DNA from: Lysinibacillus_B sp036662795
GTDB taxonomy: Bacteria; Bacillota; Bacilli; Bacillales_A; Planococcaceae
Direction of reading: 5' to 3'
Assembly (NCBI RefSeq): GCF_036662795.1
Contig: NZ_JBAFWZ010000024.1
Coordinates: forward strand, 1-55,029
Length of the DNA stretch: 55,029 nt
Shown here: piece after piece, positions 29,936-39,068 of the stretch
Numbering within the stretch: the first letter of the stretch is position 1
How the letters are laid out: every line of letters starts with the position of its first letter
Program-made: the position numbers and the translations under genes
Notes under the pieces: generated by a model
The model's input: only the letters and a program-made list of their open reading frames with translations
Told to the model about the DNA's origin: nothing
Databases searched by the model: none

Positions 29936-32900
29936 ATGGAGGTCTTCCATCAATTATTCTCGCAAGATAAACATATAAAATCATTGCTCCAGGGGCTAAT
30001 GGAAAAGGGCACAGAGCAACAGCTAATAACAGGCTTAACAGGCAGCGCAAGACCTGCATTATTACAATCCATCTATTTAGAAACAAAAAAACCAGTGTAC
30101 GTTTTATCTCCCAATCTATTGCAGGCGCAAAAATTAGTAGATGATCTCGTGGCACTTGTTGGAGAAGAGACGGTACATTATTATCCGGCTGATGAATTTA
30201 TCGCGGCCGATATGACCATTGCTTCCCCAGAGCTTCGTGCACAGCGTATTGCGACGCTAGATCATTTAGCTAAAGGAGATAAAGGTATTTATGTATTACC
30301 TATTGCAGGGATGCGTAAACCGATGACACCTTTAGCTCAGTGGCAATCGAATTTTTTAGAAACAGCAGTAGGGCAGGACATTAATCTGCAAGCATGGCTT
30401 GAGCAGCTTGTGGCGATGGGCTACATACGAAATGGTATGGTAACAGCGCCGGGTGAGTTTGCAACACGTGGAGGAATACTCGATATTTATCCACCGTATG
30501 CGGAGTCACCTATTCGTCTTGAACTTTTTGATACAGAGGTTGATTCCATTCGGACGTTTGATGCGGATAGTCAGCGTTCTATAGAAAAGCTAGAATCCGT
30601 ACGGCTATTGCCTGCTACAGAAATCATTTTATCGGAAGCACAGCGCCTTCAAGTGGCGGAACGGTTAGAGGTGGCGTTAGCTAATAGTTTAAAAAAGGTG
30701 AGAAAGCCTGAACTACAAGAGTTACTCCTATCAAATATTCAATATGATATTGAGATGCTGAAGGAAGGGAACTTACCCGATCATGTGAATAAATACGGCT
30801 CGTTATTATTTGAGGAGCAGACGTATTTAGGGGACTATTTTGCGCAAGATGGCCTTGTGTTATTTGATGAGCTTGGGCGTATCCAAGAGGTAATGGAGGC
30901 ATGGGAGCGAGAGGAAAACGAATGGTTCCTTTCATTAATTGAAGAAGGTAAAATGCTCCATGATGTAAAGCCATCCTTTTCATTTAAAGAAATACTTGCG
31001 ATGACAAAGCAGCAAAAACTATTCCTTGCGCTATTTGCCCGTACCTTTGCAGGGATCCGTTTTCAAAAGACAACGAATTTTTCTTGTAAGCCAATGCAGC
31101 AATTCCACGGACAAATTGCACTCCTCCAAAATGAAATTGAACGCTGGAGGCTCGAGAAATTTACGGTACTTTTTACGGCAGAAGGTCAGGCTCGTTTGCA
31201 GGCCATGCAGCGGATGTTAGAGGATTATGGTATAGAAGTCAGTCTAGGCATGCCAAATGGTGCAGGCATTTTCCTAGTAGATGCAGCTCTTTCTGCTGGC
31301 TATGAATTACCTCTACAAAAAATAGCCGTAGTAACGGACGATGAGCTATTTAAGCAGCAGAAGAAGAAAAAGTCACGTCCGCAAAAAATGACGAATGCTG
31401 AACGAATTAAAAGCTATACAGAAATAAAACCCGGTGATTATGTCGTGCATGTGCACCACGGGATCGGGAAATATATCGGGATTGAAACGCTCGTTGTAAA
31501 TGGTCATCATAAGGACTATTTGCATGTACGCTACCGTGCCGATGATAAGTTATATGTGCCGGTTGACCAAATTGATTTAATTCAAAAATATGTTGCCTCA
31601 GAGGAAAAAGAGCCAAAGCTACATAAGCTAGGTGGAGCTGAGTGGAAAAAGGCGAAGGCGAAGGTATCGTCCGCTGTACAGGATATTGCGGATGATTTAA
31701 TTAAACTATACGCGAAACGAGAGGCAGAAAAAGGCTTCGCATTTACACCAGATTCCGATGAGATTCGAGCATTTGAAGCGGCATTCCCTTTTGAGGAAAC
31801 GGAGGATCAGCTACGTACCATTATTGAAGTAAAGCGAGATATGGAGCAAGAACGCCCGATGGATCGTCTAGTTTGTGGTGATGTTGGGTATGGTAAAACA
31901 GAGGTAGCCATTCGCGCTGCCTTTAAGGCAATCCAAGATGGCAAGCAGGTTGCATTCCTTGTGCCAACGACGATTTTAGCACAGCAGCATTTTGAAACGA
32001 TACAAGCGAGATTTGAGGACCATGCAATTAATGTCGGCTTACTCAGTCGCTTCCGTACGAAAAAGCAGCAAACCGAAACGTTGAAGGGCTTACGGGAAGG
32101 TACTGTTGATATTGTTATTGGAACACATCGTATTTTATCGAAGGATGTAGCGTATCACGACTTGGGGCTACTCATTGTCGATGAGGAACAGCGCTTTGGT
32201 GTTTCACATAAAGAAAAAATAAAGCAGTTAAAAACAAATGTAGACGTGCTCACGTTAACGGCAACACCGATTCCGCGTACACTGCATATGTCGATGGTTG
32301 GGGTTCGTGATCTGTCAGTTATCGAAACACCACCACAAAACCGATTCCCCGTACAAACATATGTTATGGAGCATAGCGGCGCATTAGTTCGCGAGGCGAT
32401 TGAGCGTGAAATGGCCCGCGGCGGACAAACGTTTTACTTGTATAACCGTGTAGAAGATATGGCGCGACGAGTAGAGGAAATACAAGCACTTGTACCAGAT
32501 GCTCGTGTCGGATATGCACATGGAAAAATGACCGAATCAGAGCTAGAATCTGTAATTCTCGCATTTTTAGAGGGAGATTACGATGTGCTTGTAACGACGA
32601 CGATTATTGAAACCGGTGTCGATATTCCGAATGTGAATACGTTAATTGTGCATGATGCCGATCGTATGGGCTTATCTCAACTGTATCAGCTGAGAGGTCG
32701 TGTAGGGCGCTCGAATCGTGTTGCTTATGCCTATTTCATGTACCAGCGTGACAAAGTACTAACAGATGTAGCTGAACATCGTTTACAGGCGATAAAAGAG
32801 TTTACGGAGCTTGGCTCGGGCTTTAAAATTGCGATGCGAGATTTATCAATTCGAGGTGCAGGGAACTTACTAGGTGCCCAGCAGCACGGCTTTATTGATA

Positions 32901-33442
32901 CGGTCGGATTTGACTTGTACTCACAAATGCTAGAAGAGGCAATTGAGGAACGTCGAACGGGCATTAAAACCGAAGAAAAGCCTGAAGTAGAAATCTTGCT
33001 CCAAATCGATGCCTATATTCCTGATGCCTACATCCCTGACGGCTATCAAAAAATTCAAATGTACAAGCGAATTAAAGGGATGGAGCGTGAGGACGATTAC
33101 CTGGAAATCATTGATGAGCTGCAAGACCGCTTTGGTGATTTACCTGTAGAAACTGAAAGGCTCATGCGCATCGCACGTATGAAAACTTGGGCATTAGAAG
33201 CAGGTATTACAGCGATAAAAGAGAAGCAAAGCATTATCTCTATTTATTTATCGGAGGAAGGTACGGCGAAGGTAGACGGTGCGAAAATCGTTTCAGAATC
33301 CATGCAGTTCGAGCGGGCTGTAGGCTTTAGCATGGAAGGCACAAAATTAATTTTAACTATTGATATGAAGCGCTGCGGCAATCATTTACCATTTGATGTA
33401 TTAGAACGAATGGTTAATATTATCGTCGAAGCGAAAAAATAA
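29936..33442 (+). CDS. mfd: Transcription-repair coupling factor Mfd
   Basis: A 1168-residue DNA translocase, close to the usual ~1177. It removes stalled RNA polymerase and recruits UvrA. Order: UvrB-homology region (residues ~1-350), RNA-polymerase interaction domain (around PGDYVVHVHHGIGKYIG, ~505), helicase core with Walker A GDVGYGKTEVA near 648 and the DEEQ box VDEEQRFG near 748, the TRG motif further on, and the C-terminal inhibitory D7 domain. AAGGAGGG precedes the ATG. Position between fin and spoVT is conserved. Confidence 0.97.
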   Translation: MEVFHQLFSQDKHIKSLLQGLMEKGTEQQLITGLTGSARPALLQSIYLETKKPVYVLSPNLLQAQKLVDDLVALVGEETVHYYPADEFIAADMTIASPELRAQRIATLDHLAKGDKGIYVLPIAGMRKPMTPLAQWQSNFLETAVGQDINLQAWLEQLVAMGYIRNGMVTAPGEFATRGGILDIYPPYAESPIRLELFDTEVDSIRTFDADSQRSIEKLESVRLLPATEIILSEAQRLQVAERLEVALANSLKKVRKPELQELLLSNIQYDIEMLKEGNLPDHVNKYGSLLFEEQTYLGDYFAQDGLVLFDELGRIQEVMEAWEREENEWFLSLIEEGKMLHDVKPSFSFKEILAMTKQQKLFLALFARTFAGIRFQKTTNFSCKPMQQFHGQIALLQNEIERWRLEKFTVLFTAEGQARLQAMQRMLEDYGIEVSLGMPNGAGIFLVDAALSAGYELPLQKIAVVTDDELFKQQKKKKSRPQKMTNAERIKSYTEIKPGDYVVHVHHGIGKYIGIETLVVNGHHKDYLHVRYRADDKLYVPVDQIDLIQKYVASEEKEPKLHKLGGAEWKKAKAKVSSAVQDIADDLIKLYAKREAEKGFAFTPDSDEIRAFEAAFPFEETEDQLRTIIEVKRDMEQERPMDRLVCGDVGYGKTEVAIRAAFKAIQDGKQVAFLVPTTILAQQHFETIQARFEDHAINVGLLSRFRTKKQQTETLKGLREGTVDIVIGTHRILSKDVAYHDLGLLIVDEEQRFGVSHKEKIKQLKTNVDVLTLTATPIPRTLHMSMVGVRDLSVIETPPQNRFPVQTYVMEHSGALVREAIEREMARGGQTFYLYNRVEDMARRVEEIQALVPDARVGYAHGKMTESELESVILAFLEGDYDVLVTTTIIETGVDIPNVNTLIVHDADRMGLSQLYQLRGRVGRSNRVAYAYFMYQRDKVLTDVAEHRLQAIKEFTELGSGFKIAMRDLSIRGAGNLLGAQQHGFIDTVGFDLYSQMLEEAIEERRTGIKTEEKPEVEILLQIDAYIPDAYIPDGYQKIQMYKRIKGMEREDDYLEIIDELQDRFGDLPVETERLMRIARMKTWALEAGITAIKEKQSIISIYLSEEGTAKVDGAKIVSESMQFERAVGFSMEGTKLILTIDMKRCGNHLPFDVLERMVNIIVEAKK

Positions 33443-33445
33443 TAG

Positions 33446-33479
33446 AAAGGCGGACGAAAAATATATATCGTCCGCCTTT
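33446..33479. terminator. Bidirectional terminator between mfd and the minus-strand gene
   Basis: Perfect 12-bp stem AAAGGCGGACGA / TCGTCCGCCTTT, with convergent genes on both sides. Confidence 0.85.
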
Positions 33480-33807
33480 ACGTATGCATTTGAAGATAAA
33501 TTTTATTGGCGGCACTATAGTGAACGCCATTTTTATAATTTAAACGCTGCATTAATTCCTCTCGCTCAGCATGCGCAATACGTTTTTCTAAAAACATTTT
33601 TTCCTTCGTGGAGGAGGTTGTCAGCATGTCTCGCTGACCGTTCTCTTTTTCTAAATAACGAGTGAAAATCCCGCATTCTACTTCTGTATCTACTCGCGCA
33701 CGAGGACGATTGGCTGTAGGGTTATAATAATAAGCTAAATGTGTACCAGCGTAGTATTGTTGCTGTTTGTAAGCATCCGGCGTTGTCGTTACTCGATCAA
33801 CTTTCAT
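33478..33807 (-). CDS. Hypothetical protein
   Basis: A 109-residue soluble protein I do not recognise. It has a Tyr/Gln-rich start (AYKQQQYYAGTHLAYYYNP), a basic middle, and a charged helical segment near the C-terminus (TKEKMFLEKRIAHAEREELMQRL). A proper GGAGG site precedes the ATG on the minus strand, and it shares a terminator with mfd, so it is a real gene. It lies between mfd and spoVT on the opposite strand, where B. subtilis has nothing similar. A sporulation role is possible from context only. Confidence 0.7.
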   Translation of the reverse strand: MKVDRVTTTPDAYKQQQYYAGTHLAYYYNPTANRPRARVDTEVECGIFTRYLEKENGQRDMLTTSSTKEKMFLEKRIAHAEREELMQRLNYKNGVHYSAANKIYLQMHT

Positions 33808-33923
33808 CTTTTATACCTCCATAAAATGTAGAATGTTAATAAATATAAAAGTCAGTAATCTGAGAAGTAATTGAAAAAAACTAAAAAAATTTGAAAGTTT
33901 TATTGTAGTGAAAGCTTTTACTT

Positions 33924-33953
33924 GCATAGTTTAAATCGTAGTTATCCATACTA
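33924..33953 (+). promoter_or_regulatory. Sigma-G promoter of spoVT
   Basis: GCATA (33924-33928) and CATACTA (33947-33953) are separated by 18 bp, fitting the sigma-G consensus in both boxes. spoVT is sigma-G dependent in B. subtilis. Confidence 0.7.
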
Positions 33954-33993
33954 ATTGGGAACTCAGTTGAATATGTGGAAAGAGAGGTAGCAT

Positions 33994-34530
33994 ATGAAAG
34001 CAACAGGTATTGTACGTCGTATAGATGATCTAGGTCGCGTTGTTATTCCCAAAGAAATTCGTCGCACGATGCGTATTCGTGAAGGTGATCCACTTGAAAT
34101 TTTTACTGACCGTGAAGGTGAGGTCATTTTAAAAAAATATTCGCCAATTAGTGACTTAAGCGAGTTTGCAACTGAGTATGTTGAATCACTGTATGAGGCA
34201 CTTGGAACGCCAACCTTTATAAGCGATCGTGATGAAATGATTGCAATAGCGGGTGTACCGAAAAAGGAATATGCGAATCGTCGCATTTCTGTTTTTGCGG
34301 AAGATAGCATGAAGCAAAGACAGACCGTTGTAGAGAAGCTAGAAACAACGATAGAATTAGTGCCAGGGCAATATGAACAAGTAAAGTCATATTGTATTGT
34401 GCCCATTATTGTAAGCGGTGATGTAATTGGAGCCGTTTATTTGCTGTCTAAAGTTCACTTTATCGGTGAAATGGAACAAAAGAGTGCGGAAGTTGCAGCA
34501 CTGTTTTTAGCTAAACAAATGGAAAGCTAA
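33994..34530 (+). CDS. spoVT: Stage V sporulation regulator SpoVT
   Basis: A 178-residue forespore regulator. The N-terminal AbrB-like DNA-binding domain (MKATGIVRRIDDLGRVVIP) closely resembles the abrB product in this window; a C-terminal GAF-like domain (residues ~55-178) includes LSEFATEYVESLYEALGTP and VIGAVYLLSK. SpoVT adjusts sigma-G gene expression and spore germination traits. GAGAGG precedes the ATG. A sigma-G-type promoter and a terminator frame it as its own unit. Confidence 0.96.
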   Translation: MKATGIVRRIDDLGRVVIPKEIRRTMRIREGDPLEIFTDREGEVILKKYSPISDLSEFATEYVESLYEALGTPTFISDRDEMIAIAGVPKKEYANRRISVFAEDSMKQRQTVVEKLETTIELVPGQYEQVKSYCIVPIIVSGDVIGAVYLLSKVHFIGEMEQKSAEVAALFLAKQMES

Positions 34531-34540
34531 CTCAATTTTG

Positions 34541-34569
34541 AAACGTCCTATTGATTAGGGCGTTTTTTT
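34541..34569 (+). terminator. Terminator after spoVT
   Basis: Stem AACGTCCTA / TAGGGCGTT, loop TTGAT, followed by TTTTTTT overlapping the stem end. Confidence 0.82.
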
Positions 34570-34624
34570 CGTTTCAAAAATACATGGTATACTGTTGCTA
34601 TTGAATGAATGAGGAAGGATTCTT

Positions 34625-36217
34625 ATGTCTTCGCAATTTAGTATGAAAAGTTATATGAAAGGGGCGCTACTACTAACGGTCGCTGCACTGATCGTGAAAG
34701 TACTGAGTGCTGTTTATCGTGTACCCTTTCAAAATTTAGTCGGTGATCAAGGCTTTTACGTGTATCAGCAGGTATATCCGTTTATTGCTCTTTTTGTCGT
34801 TTGGACCTCTGGAGGCTTTGCCGTCGCCATTTCCAAAATGTTAGCAGGGACAGATGATGAATTAAGGCGGAGTGGCATTATTAGGACGATATTTATTTAC
34901 CTAACTGGGCTATCGCTATTATTTTTTATGCTACTATTTTTTGGTGCAAATCTGCTGGCGGAACTTATGGGCGATAGTGCCCTCGCACCGTTGCTACGGA
35001 CAGGTGCATTCGTGACACTGTGTATGCCGTCGCTTGCTGTTATGAAAGGTGCGTTTCAATCACGTGGTAGGATGGAGCCCGTTGCCTATGCACAAGTATT
35101 TGAGCAGGGCGTTCGAGTTATCTTTATTCTAGCGGGCACAGTTATCGTCATGTCGATGGCATCAAAATCAGTCTATACTGCAGGTAACATTGCTATGTTA
35201 GGTACGGTCATTGGTCAGCTTGCCGGTGTAGTATTGCTCATAATTTATATGAGAAAGCACGGACAATTATGCATAAGTAGCCGTTTTCCACTCGAATCCT
35301 GGGCTATGATTAAGGAAGTGACCGTTTATAGTTTAAGCGTGAGCATGAGTAGCCTCCTCCTGCTTACACTACAATTGGTCGATTCGTTTACCGTATTTTC
35401 GCTACTTGAGGGAACAGGTATAGCTAAGCTTGAGGCGATGGAGCTAAAGGGAATTTATGATCGCGGGCAGCCGCTGGTTCAGCTTGGGATCGTGATTGCC
35501 TCCTCCTTTGCCCTAGCCATCGTACCACTCATTGCACATAGAGCAAAGGGTGGTGGTCGTGGAGAGGTACCGTTTATACAATTAACATATCGAGCCTCGT
35601 TACTATTCGGTGTGGCGGCCTCGCTTGGCTTAATCATTGTAATGCCCTATGTAAACACGCTACTATTTAAGACGGATGCTTTATCCAATGTACTAATAGT
35701 TTATGTCGTTCAAATTGTACCGTTGTCGATTATCCTAACGTTTACAGCAATTTTACAAGGCTACGGAAAATTAAAAGTACCGACGAGTTTACTATTGGGT
35801 GCAGTTTTACTAAAGTATATCGCCAATTCCATACTGATCCCGGTGATTGGTGTCATTGGGGCGGCATATGCCAGTAATCTCGGCTTACTCGTATGTGCGG
35901 TCAGCCTAATGGCGTATTTTAAAAAAGTAAAATCTATTAGGCTTGCACCACCCCATTTTTACATGAAGCTTTCTGTAGCAAGCATCTCGATGGTGTTTGC
36001 TGTAAAGACTGGAGAGTGGGTGCTCGCTGGGCTTCTAAGCTTGTCGAGCAGTAGACTAGAGGCATTTATATATAGTGCTATATTAATTCCAATTGGCGCT
36101 ATCGTATTTATTTGGTGTATAGCAAGACTTCGTTTACTAGGGACAAAGGAATGGTTTATCCTACCATTTGGACGGAGAATGGCTTTATATCAATTATGGC
36201 TAAATAGAAAGAAGTAG
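34625..36217 (+). CDS. yabM: MATE/MurJ-like polysaccharide flippase family protein YabM
   Basis: A 530-residue multi-spanning membrane protein with about 14 hydrophobic helices, of the SpoVB/MurJ-like polysaccharide export group. The N-terminus KGALLLTVAALIVKVLSAVYRVPFQNLVGD (core: VLSAVYRVPFQNLVGDQG) is typical. The substrate is unknown; relatives flip lipid-linked cell-envelope precursors. AGGAAGG precedes the ATG. It is followed by yabN after 8 bases and probably heads a yabM-yabN-rqcP unit. Confidence 0.9.
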   Translation: MSSQFSMKSYMKGALLLTVAALIVKVLSAVYRVPFQNLVGDQGFYVYQQVYPFIALFVVWTSGGFAVAISKMLAGTDDELRRSGIIRTIFIYLTGLSLLFFMLLFFGANLLAELMGDSALAPLLRTGAFVTLCMPSLAVMKGAFQSRGRMEPVAYAQVFEQGVRVIFILAGTVIVMSMASKSVYTAGNIAMLGTVIGQLAGVVLLIIYMRKHGQLCISSRFPLESWAMIKEVTVYSLSVSMSSLLLLTLQLVDSFTVFSLLEGTGIAKLEAMELKGIYDRGQPLVQLGIVIASSFALAIVPLIAHRAKGGGRGEVPFIQLTYRASLLFGVAASLGLIIVMPYVNTLLFKTDALSNVLIVYVVQIVPLSIILTFTAILQGYGKLKVPTSLLLGAVLLKYIANSILIPVIGVIGAAYASNLGLLVCAVSLMAYFKKVKSIRLAPPHFYMKLSVASISMVFAVKTGEWVLAGLLSLSSSRLEAFIYSAILIPIGAIVFIWCIARLRLLGTKEWFILPFGRRMALYQLWLNRKK

Positions 36218-36225
36218 GTGGCAAT

Positions 36226-37689
36226 ATGCATAAATTAACAGTTATCGGCCTAGGCGCGGCAGATTTTGATCAGCTGCAGCTAGGCGTTTATAAAAAAATA
36301 AAAGCTGCACAAACGCTTTATGTACGAACAGAGGATCACCCAGTTCTTCACGATTTAAAGAAGGAGGGGGTAGCATTTTCGAGCTTTGATTATGTATATG
36401 AAAAGCACGATACATTTGCCCCGGTTTATAAAGAAATAGCCGAAGCATTAATCGAAGCGGCAGCAAAAGAGCCGGTGATGTATGCGGTACCCGGGCATCC
36501 ACTAGTAGCAGAGCAAACGGTTCAGCATTTAATCGAGGCGGAGCGTGCAGGACGTGTCCAGTTAAGCATAGAGGGCGGGCAAAGCTTCCTTGATCCGATT
36601 TTTGGTGCACTAAAAATCGACCCAATCGAAGGGTTTCAGCTACTAGACGGTACAAGCCTATCGATGCATGAGCTCAATATGCGTCAGCACATTTTAATTG
36701 CACAAGTTTATGATGCGTTTAGTGCATCAGAGGTAAAGCTCACACTAATGGAAAAATACCGTGACGATTATCCGGTAACGATTGTCACAGCGGCAGGCTC
36801 CTCGCAGGAATGCATACGAACGGTGCCCCTATACGAGCTTGACCACGTGGCAGAACTTAACAATTTAACGACGGTTTATGTACCACCTGTCGACAATGAT
36901 GAGGATGCACTACGCGATTGGACAACGTTCCGCAAAATTATTGCGACACTGCGCGGTCCAAACGGTTGTCCGTGGGATCAAAAGCAAACGCATGAATCGT
37001 TAAAAAAATATTTACTAGAAGAGACGCACGAATTCCTGGCAGCAGTTGACGCAGAGGATGATTTTGCGATGATTGAAGAGCTGGGCGATGTGCTGCTGCA
37101 AGTATTCCTTCATGCCCAAATCGGTGAGGACAACGGCTATTTCAATTTAGAGGAAGTGCTAGCGTCGATTAGCGAAAAAATGATTCGACGTCATCCCCAT
37201 GTGTTTGGAGATGTAGCAGTTGAAGATGCGGATGAAGTCGTAGCCAACTGGGAGACCATTAAACAAGCGGAAAAAGGCGAGACGCAAGGAAAGCTACTAG
37301 AGAGCGAGTACCGTCCAGCCTCCTCGCTGCAAACGTCATTTAACTATCAAAAAAGAGCGGCAAAAGTAGGGTTTGATTGGGAGAATGCGGACGATGCATG
37401 GGATAAGTTTGCAGAGGAATGGCAGGAATTCCGCGATGAAGTTCAACGTGGTACAGCCTCATCGAGATTAGACGAGTTTGGGGATGTATTGTTCACACTC
37501 GTAAATATTGCACGCTTCTATAAAATTTCGCCAGAAGAGGCTATGCTCCATGCAAACGAAAAATTTGCCCGTCGTTTCGGTTATATCGAGGAGCAGGTAA
37601 AGCAGAGTGGCAAAGATTTCAGCGACTTTACGTTAGAGGAGCTCGATGGATTCTGGAATGAAGCAAAACGGAAGGAAAAGGGGGAATAA
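36226..37689 (+). CDS. yabN: Fused tetrapyrrole methylase-like / MazG NTP pyrophosphohydrolase YabN
   Basis: A 487-residue two-domain protein. Residues ~1-220 form a tetrapyrrole methylase-like domain (MHKLTVIGLGAADFDQLQLG, YAVPGHPLVAEQTV). Residues ~230-487 are a MazG nucleoside triphosphate pyrophosphohydrolase (LRGPNGCPWDQKQTHESL, EETHEFLAA, EELGDVLLQVFLHAQ) with the metal-binding glutamates in place. MazG removes abnormal or excess NTPs; the role of the methylase half is unclear. The order yabM-yabN-rqcP is conserved. Confidence 0.93.
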   Translation: MHKLTVIGLGAADFDQLQLGVYKKIKAAQTLYVRTEDHPVLHDLKKEGVAFSSFDYVYEKHDTFAPVYKEIAEALIEAAAKEPVMYAVPGHPLVAEQTVQHLIEAERAGRVQLSIEGGQSFLDPIFGALKIDPIEGFQLLDGTSLSMHELNMRQHILIAQVYDAFSASEVKLTLMEKYRDDYPVTIVTAAGSSQECIRTVPLYELDHVAELNNLTTVYVPPVDNDEDALRDWTTFRKIIATLRGPNGCPWDQKQTHESLKKYLLEETHEFLAAVDAEDDFAMIEELGDVLLQVFLHAQIGEDNGYFNLEEVLASISEKMIRRHPHVFGDVAVEDADEVVANWETIKQAEKGETQGKLLESEYRPASSLQTSFNYQKRAAKVGFDWENADDAWDKFAEEWQEFRDEVQRGTASSRLDEFGDVLFTLVNIARFYKISPEEAMLHANEKFARRFGYIEEQVKQSGKDFSDFTLEELDGFWNEAKRKEKGE

Positions 37690-37691
37690 CA

Positions 37692-37982
37692 ATGAGAATC
37701 GATAAATTTTTAAAGGTGTCACGCCTAATTAAACGCCGTACACTGGCAAAGGAAGTAGCTGTGCAAGGTCGTATTACAATTAACGGGAAAGTGGCAAAGG
37801 CAAGCAGCACCGTCAAAGTAGGGGACGAATTGGCCATTCGCTTCGGTCAAAAAATTGTCACGGCTAGTGTCGAAGAAATTCGTGAAAATGTCCGCAAAGA
37901 AGAAGCAACAAATATGTTCAAAATCATCAAAGAGGAGCGACTAGAAAAAATCGAGCCTGAATTTATTGATGATGAGGACTAA
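37692..37982 (+). CDS. rqcP: S4-domain ribosome quality-control factor RqcP (YabO)
   Basis: A 96-residue S4-domain RNA-binding protein: MRIDKFLKVSRLIKRRTLAKE, then GRITINGKVAKASSTVKVGDEL. In B. subtilis YabO is RqcP, which joins RqcH on stalled 50S subunits to promote C-terminal alanine tailing; relatives are annotated HslR. It starts two bases after the yabN stop codon. A long terminator follows. Confidence 0.94.
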   Translation: MRIDKFLKVSRLIKRRTLAKEVAVQGRITINGKVAKASSTVKVGDELAIRFGQKIVTASVEEIRENVRKEEATNMFKIIKEERLEKIEPEFIDDED

Positions 37983-38020
37983 GTAGTTCGCAAGGGGAAA
38001 TTATAAGAAATAGCTTAAAG

Positions 38021-38066
38021 AAAACCTTTTTAATTTTGTAAGTCAAAGTTAAAAAGGTTTTTTTAT
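38021..38066 (+). terminator. Terminator after rqcP
   Basis: Stem AAACCTTTTTAA / TTAAAAAGGTTT, followed by TTTTTATT. Confidence 0.87.
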
Positions 38067-38204
38067 TCTAACAAAGCAGTGTGTGAAAATAAAATACTTG
38101 TATGTGCCTCTAGAAACCTAACTAAAAATCTCTCTATGCAAGGAACCTAGAATACATCACTATATTTTTCCCTCCAAAGAAAAGATAACTATCTATTTTT
38201 GTTG

Positions 38205-38233
38205 TCATGCTTTTTTCTATTGCTGCATACAGT
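38205..38233 (+). promoter_or_regulatory. Sigma-E-type promoter of yabPQ
   Basis: TCATGCT (-35-like, at 38205-38211) and CATACAGT (38226-38233) are separated by 14 bp. The -10 fits the mother-cell sigma-E consensus CATACANT exactly. yabP/yabQ are sigma-E genes in B. subtilis. The rest of 38067-38265 shows no gene. Confidence 0.65.
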
Positions 38234-38265
38234 GAACAAAGTGGACAAGGAAAGGGGAAAAAATT

Positions 38266-38562
38266 ATGATGCAAACAGAAAGTACACGCTATACAATTCC
38301 GTCTGGAGATCATTTAGTTACACTTCGCAATCGAAAAAGAATGGACATGACTTCTGTAAAATCTATCGAACGCTTCGATCAGGAAGAATTTTTTATTAAA
38401 ACATCACAGGGACATTTACTTATTCGAGGTGAGGAGTTACGAATCGTCCATTTAGATGTGGAAAAGGGGTTATTAACACTAGAGGGCGAAATTAAGATGA
38501 TGCAATACGATGATGAAGAGAACGGATTATCAAAAAGCTTCTTGCATAAATTATTTGGATGA
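38266..38562 (+). CDS. yabP: Sporulation protein YabP
   Basis: A 98-residue protein of the YabP/YqfC family. It has the beta-rich core RNRKRMDMTSVKSIERFD, then EFFIKTSQGHLLIRGEELRI and LDVEKGLLTLEGEI. YabP is needed for efficient sporulation (spore cortex stage) in B. subtilis; the mechanism is unknown. AAAGGGG precedes the ATG, and a sigma-E-type promoter lies upstream. It overlaps yabQ by the ATGA tetranucleotide. Confidence 0.93.
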   Translation: MMQTESTRYTIPSGDHLVTLRNRKRMDMTSVKSIERFDQEEFFIKTSQGHLLIRGEELRIVHLDVEKGLLTLEGEIKMMQYDDEENGLSKSFLHKLFG

Positions 38563-39020
38563 TTTCCGCACAGCTCCTTAGTACGATTGTCATGTTTGTA
38601 TCTGGAATCGCGGTCGGGGCTATTATCGATTGCGTCCGGATTACACTCGGTCGACTACCACCAAAATCCGTTTCCTATAAATTATCGAACTACATTGAAG
38701 TAGTCGTATGGGCGTTGCTAGGTGCCGGTACGTTTTATCTATTATTCTTAGTAAAAGGCGGCGAGTGGCGCATCATCGACCCACTAGCGCAAATTGCAGG
38801 TATTCTTTCGTACAACTTGTTTTTTCAGCGCATGCTCCGTTTTTTCGGAAGAATATTTGTGATTCTATTTATAAAACCAGTTTTATTTATTGTGCGTATG
38901 ATAATGGTCATCATTCGCAATATCCTTTTATTCATCCTTCGAATTCTGACTGTGCTATTTATACCATTTTCCAAAATATATAAGAAACTTCACAGAATCA
39001 CCTTTAAAAAGAGAGCGTAA
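38559..39020 (+). CDS. yabQ: Spore cortex protein YabQ
   Basis: A 153-residue membrane protein with about four to five hydrophobic helices and a basic C-terminal tail. It belongs to the YabQ family, required for cortex formation in B. subtilis. The start overlaps the end of yabP (ATGA), which indicates translational coupling. The sequence is highly hydrophobic throughout (VVWALLGAGTFYLLFLVK, LFIKPVLFIVRMIMVII), as expected for the family. Confidence 0.92.
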   Translation: MISAQLLSTIVMFVSGIAVGAIIDCVRITLGRLPPKSVSYKLSNYIEVVVWALLGAGTFYLLFLVKGGEWRIIDPLAQIAGILSYNLFFQRMLRFFGRIFVILFIKPVLFIVRMIMVIIRNILLFILRILTVLFIPFSKIYKKLHRITFKKRA

Positions 39021-39068
39021 ATTCGTATAATTAAATGTACATCATAAAGGAATGTGGAGGTGAACGGC

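Noticed and set aside
36242..36655. A 137-residue minus-strand open frame inside yabN
   Set aside because: Antisense shadow with leucine-rich composition; yabN has clear family motifs on the plus strand.
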